Shown here one piece after another: positions 26,886 to 35,715 of a DNA stretch of 64,000 nucleotides. The position numbers were made by a program, and so were the translations under genes. The notes beneath the pieces were generated by a model. That model ran no database searches. It was not told the origin of the DNA and saw only the letters and a list, made by a program, of their open reading frames with translations. Each line of letters opens with the position of its first letter. Position 1 is the stretch's first letter. The stretch lies in NCBI GenBank assembly GCA_965199005.1, contig CBDAQK010000006.1:2418001-2482000 (forward strand), read 5' to 3'. This stretch comes from LMUY01 sp965199005. GTDB lineage: Bacteria > Pseudomonadota > Alphaproteobacteria > Acetobacterales > Acetobacteraceae.

Positions 26886-27758
26886 ATGAACATGTCGATC
26901 GTAGCCTCGAGTCAGCTCCAACTGGAAGCCGGGCCTCTGCGCGAGGCCTATGACCGGACACCGTTGGGTTTCAACCACAACCTCCATCACTTGCCGCATT
27001 TTCAGCGGGAGGGATTGGAACGGCTGGCGGCCGCCTATGAGGGCCACCGGGCGGATTACTTCGTCGCAGGCAGCGCGGCCACCCCCGGCACGACCTTCTA
27101 TGCCGTGCCCACCATCGAAACCACGCCAGCCGAGGCGCTGGCGCGGCTGGACGCAGCACCGACCCGCCTGCTGCTCAAGCGGCCCGAACTGCACGACCCG
27201 GCGTTCAAAATCCTGCTGGACACGCTGTTCGACGACCTCGCCAGCCTGCATGGCGGCCTCAAGCGGGAGGATTTGGTACGGTTGGAAGCAGCCATCCTCA
27301 TCACCTCGGCCGCATCCACCACACCGTTCCATTTCGATCCCGAGGTCGGCTTCTTCTCCCAGATCGAGGGCGAGAAGACCTATCACGTCTACTCGCCGGA
27401 CGCGCTATCCGAGTCCGCCTTGGAGTCGTTCTATCAGCTCGGAAAGATCGACATCGGTCAGGTCGACATCTCAAAGTGTGACCCGGCAAAGGAACACGTG
27501 TTCGATCTCGTTCCCGGGAAAGGGCTGCACCAACCACAGAACGCGCCCCATTGGGTGCAGACCAAGGGCAGCCGGTCGGTCTCCTATACCTTCGTATTCG
27601 AAACGCTGGATGCGCGGCTGCGGAGCCGGGCGCGCGGTTTCAACCACTTCATGCGCCGGGCCGGGCTGCATCCCCGCGTGCCTGGGCTCAGCCCGATGCG
27701 CGATGCGGCGAAAGGGCGTGCCATGCAGGTGATGGCCCGCGCCCGCCGCGCCCTCTAG
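26886..27758 (+). CDS. JmjC-like/cupin-fold protein
   Basis: A 290-residue protein resembling the cupin-like/JmjC group of Fe(II)/2-oxoglutarate proteins. The likely metal-binding pair is in TPFHFDPEVGFF (His-x-Asp) with the distal His in APHWVQT; strands such as IEGEKTYHVYSP and SVSYTFVFET give the barrel. It has no signal peptide. Catalytic activity is not certain from the motif alone. It converges on the photolyase gene with 3 nt between stop codons. Confidence 0.75.
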   Translation: MNMSIVASSQLQLEAGPLREAYDRTPLGFNHNLHHLPHFQREGLERLAAAYEGHRADYFVAGSAATPGTTFYAVPTIETTPAEALARLDAAPTRLLLKRPELHDPAFKILLDTLFDDLASLHGGLKREDLVRLEAAILITSAASTTPFHFDPEVGFFSQIEGEKTYHVYSPDALSESALESFYQLGKIDIGQVDISKCDPAKEHVFDLVPGKGLHQPQNAPHWVQTKGSRSVSYTFVFETLDARLRSRARGFNHFMRRAGLHPRVPGLSPMRDAAKGRAMQVMARARRAL

Positions 27759-27761
27759 CCG

Positions 27762-29327
27762 TCAGACCGCGGCTCCGGAGTCCAGGGCGGCCAAGAACGC
27801 GGCCGCCCGGGCACGAAGCGCAGCCACCCGCTCCGGCGCCATCCTCGCCCAATTCCGCAGCGGCATTGCCATGCGCGGATTGGCTGTGAAGCGCACCGCG
27901 TGCCGGGCCACGAAATCCCAATAAAGCGCGTTGAAGGGGCATCCCGAATTCCCCGTCGCGTCCGTCACATCGTACTGGCAATCGCGGCAGTAGTCGCTCA
28001 TCCGGTTGATGTAGGCACCCGAGGCCGCGTAGGGCTTCGATCCCACGACCCCGCCATCGGCAAACAGCGCCATGCCGCGCGTGTTCGGCATCTCCACCCA
28101 CTCATAGGCGTCGGCATAGACGATCATATACCACTCATCCACCTCAGCCGGGTCGAGCCCAGCCAGCAGCGCGAAATTGCCCGTCACCATCAGGCGCTGA
28201 ATATGGTGGGCGTAGGCGTTCTGGCGCGTGTCCTTGATCGTTTGATGCAGACAATTCATTTTTGTCTCGGCATCCCAATAGAATTGCGGCAGCCGGCGCT
28301 GTGCCTGCAAACTGTTCAGCGATCCATAGTCCGGCATGCGCAGCCAGTAGACCCCGCGCACGAACTCCCGCCAGCCGAGGATTTGGCGGATAAAGCCCTC
28401 AGCCGCATTCAACGGCACCGTCCCAGCATGGAACGCCGCCTCGGCCGCCTCGACCGCCGCCCGTGGTTCCAGCAACCCGGCGTTGATCGAGGTCGACACC
28501 AACGCGTGGAACAGGGCTGGCTCGCCCGTCTTCATCGCGTCCTGCCAATCGCCGAATTGCGGGAGCCGATGGGTGATGAAATCGTCCAACGCAGCACGGG
28601 CTTGCCGCGCCGTCACCGGGAAGCGAAACCCCTCGCAGGTGCCGAAATGGTCGCCAAACCGCTGCCGCACCAGGACAATGACCTCTTCCGTCACCGCATC
28701 CGGCGCGAAGCTCGGCGGTTGTGGGACCGGTTGCTGAGCCGGAAGGCGTTTGCGGTTTTCCGCGTCGAAATTCCACCGGTCGCCGGTTGGCGCCCCATTT
28801 TCCATGAGCACGCCGGTGCGGCGGCGCATGTCGCGGTAAAAGAACTCCATCCGGAGCGCCTGCTTTCCCTGCGCCCAGGCCCGGAATTCCCGGATACTGC
28901 ACAAGAACCGGGTGTCGGCGCGAATGTCGACCTCCAGCCCGGCCAGCTCATGCCAGGCCTCCATATCCTTGGCGAGCCGCCATTCACCGGGTTCGGTCAC
29001 CACGATCCGGCCAGGGCGGTGCCGCGCCACCTCCCGCAGCAACTCCCCGCGGAGGGAGTGCGTGTTTGCCGGGTCGTCCAGCTTGACATAGCTCACGGTC
29101 ACACCCCGCGCCCGCAGCGCTTGGGCGAAGTGACGCATCGCCGACAGGACGAGGACGATCTTCTTTTGGTGGTGCCGGACATAGGTGCACTCGTCCATCA
29201 CCTCCGCCATCAGCACCGTATCGTTAGCAGGGTCGAGGTCGGCAAGGGCCGAGATATGGGCGCTGCACTGGTCACCGAGGATGAAACGGAGGGTGCCCCC
29301 GCGCCTCTCCGCCGCTCGTCCCGTCAC
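27762..29327 (-). CDS. [4Fe-4S] photolyase/cryptochrome (PhrB/CryB group)
   Basis: A 521-residue flavoprotein of the FeS-BCP class, which in Agrobacterium PhrB repairs (6-4) photoproducts using FAD and 6,7-dimethyl-8-ribityllumazine. Four cysteines, C359, C447, C450 and C463, have exactly the spacing of the PhrB cluster ligands (350, 438, 441, 454). The FAD-binding half includes ILGWREFVRGVYW and LHQTIKDTRQNAYAHHIQRL. GTG 29327 has AGGAGG 6-7 nt upstream. The N-terminal antenna domain is complete. Confidence 0.95.
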   Translation of the reverse strand: MTGRAAERRGGTLRFILGDQCSAHISALADLDPANDTVLMAEVMDECTYVRHHQKKIVLVLSAMRHFAQALRARGVTVSYVKLDDPANTHSLRGELLREVARHRPGRIVVTEPGEWRLAKDMEAWHELAGLEVDIRADTRFLCSIREFRAWAQGKQALRMEFFYRDMRRRTGVLMENGAPTGDRWNFDAENRKRLPAQQPVPQPPSFAPDAVTEEVIVLVRQRFGDHFGTCEGFRFPVTARQARAALDDFITHRLPQFGDWQDAMKTGEPALFHALVSTSINAGLLEPRAAVEAAEAAFHAGTVPLNAAEGFIRQILGWREFVRGVYWLRMPDYGSLNSLQAQRRLPQFYWDAETKMNCLHQTIKDTRQNAYAHHIQRLMVTGNFALLAGLDPAEVDEWYMIVYADAYEWVEMPNTRGMALFADGGVVGSKPYAASGAYINRMSDYCRDCQYDVTDATGNSGCPFNALYWDFVARHAVRFTANPRMAMPLRNWARMAPERVAALRARAAAFLAALDSGAAV

Positions 29328-29395
29328 GCCATCCCTCCTGACACGTCAGAAGCGGAACGTGGCCATGGCGGCGGTGGCGACAAGGCGTTCTCGGC

Positions 29396-29947
29396 GTGTC
29401 ATCATCCGGCCTGCCCATGCGCCAGCTCCTCCTCCTCCGGCACGCCAAATCCTCGTGGGACGATCCCCACCTGCCCGACCACGCACGGCCGATCAACATG
29501 CGAGGGCGGCACGCCGCTGCGACCATGGCGGCTGCGATCAAGCAGCTGGGGCTGCTGCCGGATGTCGTTCTGGTCTCGTCCGCCCGGCGCACGTTGCAAA
29601 CCTTGGCGGCGCTGGATCCTTGGCCGACGCAACCCAGGATCGAGCCGATGGACGCGCTGTACCTCGCCTCCAAAAGCGACCTGGTCGACGTGCTTCGCAA
29701 CGCGGCCCCCACGGCCCGGTGCGTGTTGGTGGTGGCACACAACCCCGGCCTCCACGACTTGGCGATGATGCTCGCCGGGGCACATTCGGCCGTGACGGAC
29801 AAGCAGATGCAGCGTCTGGCCAACGGCTACCCCTCTGGCGCGCTCGCCGAATTCGCCGTCGCCGTGCCGTGGAACGAACTCGGCGATAGTGGCGCCCGGT
29901 TGATCCGCTTCCTGACCCCCAATGACTTGACGGAGGTCACCGTCTAG
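29396..29947 (+). CDS. SixA-like phosphohistidine phosphatase
   Basis: A small histidine phosphatase (branch 1) with the catalytic LLLLRHAKSSW motif and a second His in VVAHNPGLHDLAMM. Length (176-183 residues) fits the SixA group, which removes phosphate from histidine-phosphorylated signalling proteins. GTG 29396 and ATG 29417 are both possible starts. It is followed 4 nt later by the CHAD-domain gene. SixA and CHAD genes are often neighbours in proteobacteria. Confidence 0.9.
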   Translation: MSSSGLPMRQLLLLRHAKSSWDDPHLPDHARPINMRGRHAAATMAAAIKQLGLLPDVVLVSSARRTLQTLAALDPWPTQPRIEPMDALYLASKSDLVDVLRNAAPTARCVLVVAHNPGLHDLAMMLAGAHSAVTDKQMQRLANGYPSGALAEFAVAVPWNELGDSGARLIRFLTPNDLTEVTV

Positions 29948-29951
29948 CCGC

Positions 29952-31400
29952 ATGCCCGCGCTCGAGTTTTGCCTACCGCCACAGGATCTGCCGCGCCTGT
30001 TGCGCGAAACGGACCTCGTGCGCCGCGGCGGCCGGGCGGCGGCGACCGAACTGGTCTGGCACGACACGGCGGCGGGTGCGTTGGCAGCGGACCAGCTCAG
30101 CCTGTGTGCCGCTAAGGCACGCTGGCGATTGGAACGCGCCTATCCCCGCCATGGGGAGCTTTGGTCCCCTGGCACCCCGGCCCGGCTCCTCGCCGAGGAC
30201 ACGGACCTGGCCGAGTTGGGGCCGTTGCCGGCTCCCCTCATGCCGATCGCCGGGTTCCGGGGCGAAACCCGCGTCTTACCGTTCCGGCCGGAGGACTCGG
30301 CAACGCTGACGCTGCTCTACGGCACACTGAGAGGGGTGGCGCAGGAGAAGCCGGTGTGCCGGCTCCTCCTGCAAGGGTCCGCGGCGTTGCTGACGAGCGT
30401 GAGCACGGCCTGGGCCGCCAGCCTGCCCATCGAGGTGCCTCGGTGGTCGCTGGCGACCGAGGCTACGGCACTGGCCCGAGGCGTGCCACCGCCACCGCGC
30501 CGCACGGGCGGACCCGGCATCGTCGCCAAGATGAGCGTTGCGGATGCGATCGAACTGGTGATCGGGCATCTGACCGACGTCATCCTCGCCGGGGTTCCCG
30601 CAGCAAGCGAGGGCAGTTCCGAAGAAGCTGTCCATGTCATGCGGGTGGCGGTACGGCGGCTGCGGTCCGCCATGTCGGTGTTCCGCCGCGTGGCGGATGG
30701 CCCCGCCTTCGCGGCCGTCACGCCGCAACTGGCAGCCTTGGCCAAGACCCTGGGAGCGGCACGGGAGTGGGACGTCTTTCTAGCGGGCACCGGACAAGAC
30801 GTCGTGAACGCGCTGCCGGATGACACGCGGCTGCAGGCGATCCTGGCCCTGGCTGGTAAACGGCGGGAGGGTGCCTACGCGGCGTTACGGCAAGAATTCG
30901 GCTCGTCCAGCTTCCGGCAATTGAGCATCGCGCTGGTCCAACTCGCGGCGCTACGCCCCTGGCAGATCGAGGCCGACGAGGAGCAGAGTGCCAAACTTGC
31001 AGCCGATGCCGGGGTGTTCGCCAGCCATAGCCTCTCCCGCCAACACGACCATATTGTCGGGTATGGAGCCGACATCGCCGCGTTGCCGACCGGCGAGTTG
31101 CATGCATTGCGCAAGCGGGCGAAGCGGTTGCGTTACACGATGGAATTCTTCGCGCCCCAATTCGGCGCCCGCAGCGGCCGCAGGTTTCTGAAACGCGTCT
31201 CACGCCTGCAGGAATCGCTTGGCCAACTCAACGACGGTGCGGCTGCCGCGGAACTGATGCAGGCCTTGCGCGGCGGGCCGGACCGTCAATTCGCCATCGG
31301 TGCCGTGCTCGGCTTTACCGCGGCACGGGCCGGTGAGTCCCGCCGTGCCATTGCTACAAGCTGGAAGAAATTCCGCCTCGCCAAACCATTTTGGATGTGA
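29952..31400 (+). CDS. CHAD-domain protein with degenerate CYTH-like N-terminus
   Basis: A 482-residue protein. The C-terminal half (from about residue 195) is a CHAD domain with the conserved basic helix VHVMRVAVRRLRSAMSVFRR and a later LRKRAKRLRYTMEFF, which binds polyphosphate in characterised members. The N-terminal part starts MPALEFCLPP, resembling a CYTH (triphosphate tunnel) domain but without the usual ExExK start, so enzymatic activity is doubtful. The gene is in an operon with the SixA-like phosphatase. A polyphosphate role is inferred. Confidence 0.88.
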   Translation: MPALEFCLPPQDLPRLLRETDLVRRGGRAAATELVWHDTAAGALAADQLSLCAAKARWRLERAYPRHGELWSPGTPARLLAEDTDLAELGPLPAPLMPIAGFRGETRVLPFRPEDSATLTLLYGTLRGVAQEKPVCRLLLQGSAALLTSVSTAWAASLPIEVPRWSLATEATALARGVPPPPRRTGGPGIVAKMSVADAIELVIGHLTDVILAGVPAASEGSSEEAVHVMRVAVRRLRSAMSVFRRVADGPAFAAVTPQLAALAKTLGAAREWDVFLAGTGQDVVNALPDDTRLQAILALAGKRREGAYAALRQEFGSSSFRQLSIALVQLAALRPWQIEADEEQSAKLAADAGVFASHSLSRQHDHIVGYGADIAALPTGELHALRKRAKRLRYTMEFFAPQFGARSGRRFLKRVSRLQESLGQLNDGAAAAELMQALRGGPDRQFAIGAVLGFTAARAGESRRAIATSWKKFRLAKPFWM

Positions 31401-31491
31401 ATTAGAGGCCGCCTCACCGCGCCGCTTGCAAGTCGCTCATCCGACGCGCTAGGCATCGCCGCCGCGACCTTTCCATGACGGAATTGTAAGT

Positions 31492-32022
31492 TTGTCACTC
31501 GATCGCCCCCGTCGCATTTTCAGTTCCTCCCGCCGGTCCGCGCCCCGCGGCATGGGACGGACGGTGGCGGTTGCCCTGGTGGGGACTGCGTTGGGCGGCT
31601 CGCTCGTCATGCTTGGTTTGTCCGGCAGCCTGTTCGGCCAGATGACGTCGGAGGCCCGTGTCATCTCGGCTGCACCATGGCAGGTTGCCGTTGTCGATGG
31701 TGACACCTTGCGGCTGAACGGGACTGTCGTGCGCCTCAGCGAAATCCAGGCACCACAGCGCGGCGAGGCCTGCGCCGCAGGGCCGGATTGTGGCGGGCAG
31801 GCAACGGCGGCATTGGCGGAATTGGTTCGCGATCAACGCGTGGAATGCCGGGTGTCCGGCCATGACAACATGGGCCGGCCGGCGGCGCGGTGTGACGCTG
31901 GTGGCCAAAACGTGAATGCTGCGTTAGTTTCGGTTGGCTGGGCGCGGGCCGAAACGTCCACTTTCCGTGATGATGAGACCAGGGCGCAGACCCACCGGCT
32001 AGGGATTTGGATGAGCAACTAG
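31492..32022 (+). CDS. membrane-anchored thermonuclease-like protein
   Basis: A staphylococcal-nuclease-fold protein of up to 176 residues. An N-terminal hydrophobic segment (VAVALVGTALGGSLVMLGL) suggests an anchor or uncleaved signal. The nuclease core shows VVDGDTLRLNG, then VVRLSEIQAPQRGEAC with the arginine/acidic pattern, and GRPAARC and GWARAE later. TTG 31492 is the longest start; ATG 31552 is possible but has no visible SD. It may act on extracytoplasmic DNA. It precedes gltA on the same strand. Confidence 0.85.
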   Translation: MSLDRPRRIFSSSRRSAPRGMGRTVAVALVGTALGGSLVMLGLSGSLFGQMTSEARVISAAPWQVAVVDGDTLRLNGTVVRLSEIQAPQRGEACAAGPDCGGQATAALAELVRDQRVECRVSGHDNMGRPAARCDAGGQNVNAALVSVGWARAETSTFRDDETRAQTHRLGIWMSN

Positions 32023-32037
32023 CAAAATGCTGCATCC

Positions 32038-32054
32038 GCTAAGGTTGCCTTAGC
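32038..32054 (+). other. inverted repeat upstream of gltA
   Basis: GCTAAGG TTG CCTTAGC, a perfect 7-bp stem with a 3-nt loop, lies about 95 nt before the gltA start and just after the thermonuclease-like gene. It may be an operator or a weak terminator. Confidence 0.45.
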
Positions 32055-32149
32055 CACGGGTTCGCCCTTAATTGAACTCATTCGCCGGCGTTGCGCCGGT
32101 GCATCTGTGTTGGCGATCTTCGCCGGCCCATTTTCGACAGGAACAAAGC

Positions 32150-33457
32150 ATGAGCGGCACCGCGAACGGGTCTCTCACGATCACTCTCGATGGCTCCAAC
32201 CAGTCTATGTCGCTCCCACTCCGATCTGGGACGATCGGGCCGCAAGCCGCTGACATCAGCAAGCTGTATGGCACCCTTGGGATCTTCACCTACGACATCG
32301 GCTACGGAGCGACCGCGGCGTGCGAGAGCAAGATAACCTATATCGATGGCGATGAAGGTGTTCTGCTGCATCGAGGCTACCCGATCGACCAGTTGGCCGA
32401 GAAATCGACCTTCCTTGAGGTCGCCTATCTGCTGCTCAACGGCGAGTTGCCGAGCAAGGCTCAGCGAGCCGAGTTCGATAAGGGCGTCATGCATCATACG
32501 ATGCTGCACGAACAACTCCGCAGCTTCTACAGCGGGTTCCGCCGCGACGCCCACCCGATGGCGGTCATGTGCGGCGTCGTGGGTGCGCTGAGCGCGTTCT
32601 ATCACGACAGCCTGGACATCACGAATGAGAGCCACCGGAGCATCAGTGCGTTCCGGTTGATCGCGAAGCTGCCGACGATCGCGGCATGGGCCTACAAATA
32701 CAATATTGGCCAGCCGTTCGTCTATCCGCGGAACGATCTCGGATATGCCGAAAATTTCCTCTACATGATGAACGCCGTGCCCGCGGAGGAGTACAAGGTC
32801 AGCCCTATCCTGGCCCGGGCGATGGACCGCATCTTCATCCTCCATGCCGACCACGAACAGAACGCCTCCACCTCCACGGTGCGCCTGGCTGGCTCGACGG
32901 GCGCCAATCCATTCGCCTGCATCGCGGCAGGCATCGCCAGCCTCTGGGGCCCGGCGCATGGCGGTGCCAACGAAGCCGTGCTGAAAATGCTGGATGAGAT
33001 CGGCAGCGTCGACAACATTCCGGCCTTCATTGAAAAGGTGAAGGACAAGAACAGTCACGTCCGGCTGATGGGCTTCGGCCATCGCGTCTACAAGAACTAC
33101 GACCCCCGCGCGACCATCATGCAGAAGACCTGCCATGAGGTGCTGAAAGAGCTCGGAATCACGAACGACCCGACCTTGCAGATGGCAATGGAGATGGAGC
33201 GGATCGCGCTGCATGACGATTACTTCATCAGCAAGAAGCTCTATCCGAATGTCGATTTCTACTCCGGCATTATTCTGAAAGCGATGGGCATTCCGACCAG
33301 CATGTTCACCGTGCTGTTCGCGGTGGCGCGGACCGTCGGGTGGATCAGCCAGTGGAAAGAAATGGTCGAAGATACCACCCAGCGCATTGGCCGCCCGCGG
33401 CAAATCTATACCGGCGCGCCACTGCGTGACTTCGTGCCGATGGCCGAGCGCGGCTGA
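32150..33457 (+). CDS. gltA: citrate synthase
   Basis: A 435-residue type II (hexameric, NADH-responsive class) citrate synthase condensing acetyl-CoA and oxaloacetate at the entry of the TCA cycle. Landmarks are KITYIDGDEGVLLHRGYPI, the catalytic GFGHRVYKNYDPRA, and the ASTSTVRLAGSTGANPFACI region. ATG 32150 is chosen because AGGA lies 7 nt upstream. A strong terminator follows the stop codon, so it is the last gene of its transcript and probably monocistronic. Confidence 0.98.
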   Translation: MSGTANGSLTITLDGSNQSMSLPLRSGTIGPQAADISKLYGTLGIFTYDIGYGATAACESKITYIDGDEGVLLHRGYPIDQLAEKSTFLEVAYLLLNGELPSKAQRAEFDKGVMHHTMLHEQLRSFYSGFRRDAHPMAVMCGVVGALSAFYHDSLDITNESHRSISAFRLIAKLPTIAAWAYKYNIGQPFVYPRNDLGYAENFLYMMNAVPAEEYKVSPILARAMDRIFILHADHEQNASTSTVRLAGSTGANPFACIAAGIASLWGPAHGGANEAVLKMLDEIGSVDNIPAFIEKVKDKNSHVRLMGFGHRVYKNYDPRATIMQKTCHEVLKELGITNDPTLQMAMEMERIALHDDYFISKKLYPNVDFYSGIILKAMGIPTSMFTVLFAVARTVGWISQWKEMVEDTTQRIGRPRQIYTGAPLRDFVPMAERG

Positions 33458-33466
33458 TCCGCCTGC

Positions 33467-33495
33467 AAAGAGCCCGGGTAGCGACCGGGCTCTTT
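33467..33495 (+). terminator. Rho-independent terminator of gltA
   Basis: A perfect 11-bp stem, AAAGAGCCCGG / CCGGGCTCTTT, with a 7-nt loop, starts 9 nt after the gltA stop codon. The descending arm ends in TTT followed by CTATT. Confidence 0.9.
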
Positions 33496-33678
33496 CTATT
33501 CGGGCATGTAATTTTCGCCTGGTGAGATTTGGCAGAGGTACTTGTATTTGCGCGAGTTGGGTGGGGTCGCGTGCTCGTGCGCTATTGTAACGAATTGTAT
33601 CATAAGGCTTTTGCCGGTTCCCGCTCTTTCAAATCGTAAGCCGACAGGCATAGAGGAATGATTAACAACAAGAATATC

Positions 33679-33696
33679 TGATACGAGTTAGTATCA
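33679..33696 (+). promoter_or_regulatory. inverted repeat in an AT-rich leader
   Basis: TGATAC GAGTTA GTATCA is a perfect 6-bp dyad about 40 nt before the hypothetical gene at 33736. The whole 33496-33735 stretch is AT-rich compared with its surroundings and could hold a promoter with this dyad as operator. Confidence 0.35.
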
Positions 33697-33735
33697 ATCC
33701 ATCGATAATTTCATTATTACGCAGCGTCCTGCGCC

Positions 33736-34437
33736 GTGCTGCGCAGACCCATGAGCGTCCACGGATGTATCCTGCTTGGCGAGCGTAGACCTAGTCCCCC
33801 AGCAGGAGTTCCATCCTTGGACTATCCTCGATCTTTAGACGCCACAGTACGAGCTCGCCTGAAGCAGTGGCCGCAGCACCCGCCTGGCTTGCTGACCCGC
33901 GAAAAGGACGCATGGCTACGGGGACGCCCCGACGACGGTGTTGGCCAATGTTGCCTGAAACTGCCTGGGAGCGCGCATTTACGGACTCTGCCCGACGGCC
34001 TCTGGCTCAATTTTGGCGGCTCGGTCGCCGAGCCATTTGTCGACATCTTCGCCATCGAAGCGTGCTCCACCCTGGCGAACCTGCTGGATAAGCGATCCCG
34101 CTTCGCCCCGTCGACCCACTCGATGATGGCGGTTTGCCCCGTGCAATGGCTGCTCGCGCCCGTGACGGCTGATACCCCGATCCTCCGGTGGCAGGCCACC
34201 GGCATCCTCGCCGCGCCGCCAAATTCCGCCTTGGTGCTTCCGGTCCGCGACCTTCGGGTCATGTACGGGCTTCGCGCCAGGCATTATGACGGTTTCGTCC
34301 AACACCAGGTACCTCATCCGCATGAGTTCTTCGTTCCCATGGACGCGCTGACGGCGAAGAACGGCGACCAGGACCCGGCGATGCAGGCCCTCGTTGCCCG
34401 CACGTCGATCCGGGCCAACTTCCTGCAACCATTCTGA
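33736..34437 (+). CDS. hypothetical protein before YaiI
   Basis: A 233-residue protein of unrecognised family. GTG 33736 or ATG 33751 could start it. It has scattered tryptophans and two Cys pairs but no recognisable active-site motif, no signal peptide and no membrane span. Its stop shares a base with the yaiI-like ATG (TGATG), which supports it being real and co-translated. An AT-rich leader with a dyad precedes it. Confidence 0.6.
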   Translation: MLRRPMSVHGCILLGERRPSPPAGVPSLDYPRSLDATVRARLKQWPQHPPGLLTREKDAWLRGRPDDGVGQCCLKLPGSAHLRTLPDGLWLNFGGSVAEPFVDIFAIEACSTLANLLDKRSRFAPSTHSMMAVCPVQWLLAPVTADTPILRWQATGILAAPPNSALVLPVRDLRVMYGLRARHYDGFVQHQVPHPHEFFVPMDALTAKNGDQDPAMQALVARTSIRANFLQPF

Positions 34438-34922
34438 TGCAGCTGTTCATCGACGCCGATGCCTGCCCCGTCCGCGAGGAGGTCTACCGCGTTGCGGCGC
34501 GGACGGGGCTCGCAGTGTCAGTGGTCCATAACGGGTCCCGCCCAATCCGCCCGCCACAGCAGGCAGGGGTGCAAATTGTCATCGTCGGCAATGGCCCCGA
34601 CGCAGCCGATGACTGGATCGCCGAGCGGATTGCGCCGGGGGATATCTGCATCACAGCGGATATCCCCCTCGCGAAACGCTGCCTGGAGAAGGGTGCGCGT
34701 GCCTTGGGACATACCGGCAGGCCCTGGACGGGTGACAATATCGGCAGCGCACTCGCTGGCCGTGAAATCGCCCGCCATATGCGTGAGGTTGGGCTGGGCG
34801 GCGGCGGTCATGCCTCGATGACTCAGGCCGACCGATCCCGCTTCAGTTCGGCGCTCGATGCGGAAATTGTTCGAGCCCGGCGGGATTCAGCACGGCCTGT
34901 GCCACCAGCGGGTCGTCCGTGA
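34437..34922 (+). CDS. YaiI/YqxD family protein (UPF0178/DUF188)
   Basis: A 161-residue protein with the UPF0178 hallmarks MQLFIDADACPVREEVYRVA, VVHNGSRPIRPP, GPDAADDWIAERI and DICITADIPLAKRCLEKGA. The fold resembles a PIN-like nuclease, but activity is unproven. It is coupled to the hypothetical gene upstream. Its 3' end overlaps the convergent GDPD gene by 80 bp. Confidence 0.93.
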   Translation: MQLFIDADACPVREEVYRVAARTGLAVSVVHNGSRPIRPPQQAGVQIVIVGNGPDAADDWIAERIAPGDICITADIPLAKRCLEKGARALGHTGRPWTGDNIGSALAGREIARHMREVGLGGGGHASMTQADRSRFSSALDAEIVRARRDSARPVPPAGRP

Positions 34923-35697
34923 TGATCCCATCCACGCCCCAGCTGGCCACTCGGGCAATGTCGTTTGGGGTATTGACCGTCCACGGCACAACGCGGAGCC
35001 CCAGCCTCTTCGCCCGCACCAGCAAACCCGGCGTCAGCTCAGAGTGGTGGGGTGCCCAAGTCCCGCCCCCTTCCTCGGCAACGGAAATGGGCAGCCGGGC
35101 CTGCCCACCCCGCCAGGCGCGGGTCTTGCGGGCGGTCAGCCAGGCATAGGCGAGATCAGGCCGGATGATTCGCAAATGGCGCGGACCCCGCCAGTCAAAG
35201 GATTGCACGATGACCCGCTTGGCGGCTTTGGCAGCGTCCACCACCCCGGCCACCGCCTCGACAACCGCCTCCGGCGACAGCGTGAGGTCCGGCCGATTGA
35301 GATAGGTCTTCACTTCGATCGTCCATCGCGCCCGCGCATGCAGCGCCAAGACCGCCTGCAGCGTCGGGATCGTCTCACCATCGACCGGCGTTTGCCGGGG
35401 GAACGACTTGGCCGTCCGGCTGCCGGGGCGCAGACGGCCCACGTCGAATTGTTGTAGCTCGGCGTAGTCCCAATCCTTGATGGCGGGCGTTTTGGTATCG
35501 ATCCACCGCCCATTCGCGGCACGGGTGAGGTCGGGGGACAGGCAGGGGTCGTGACTCAGCACGACGACACCATCCCGTGTCATCCCGACATCGATTTCGA
35601 AATGGCGCACCCCAGCCGCAAGGGCAGCGCGGAAGCCGCTTAGCGTATTCTCGGGGAAGCGTGCACGGGCACCGCGATGCCCGATAATCTCCGGCAT
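34843..35697 (-). CDS. glycerophosphodiester phosphodiesterase
   Basis: A 284-residue GDPD-family (UgpQ-like) TIM-barrel enzyme that splits glycerophosphodiesters to glycerol 3-phosphate and an alcohol. Landmarks are IGHRGARARFPENTLSGF, HFEIDVGMTRDGVVVLSHDP, and the C-terminal VPWTVNTPNDIARVASWGVDGIITDDP. No signal peptide, so it is probably cytoplasmic. It follows the small 35716-35961 gene by 18 nt. Confidence 0.95.
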   Translation of the reverse strand: MPEIIGHRGARARFPENTLSGFRAALAAGVRHFEIDVGMTRDGVVVLSHDPCLSPDLTRAANGRWIDTKTPAIKDWDYAELQQFDVGRLRPGSRTAKSFPRQTPVDGETIPTLQAVLALHARARWTIEVKTYLNRPDLTLSPEAVVEAVAGVVDAAKAAKRVIVQSFDWRGPRHLRIIRPDLAYAWLTARKTRAWRGGQARLPISVAEEGGGTWAPHHSELTPGLLVRAKRLGLRVVPWTVNTPNDIARVASWGVDGIITDDPLVAQAVLNPAGLEQFPHRAPN

Positions 35698-35715
35698 GTC
35701 GGCCAGTTCAGACGA

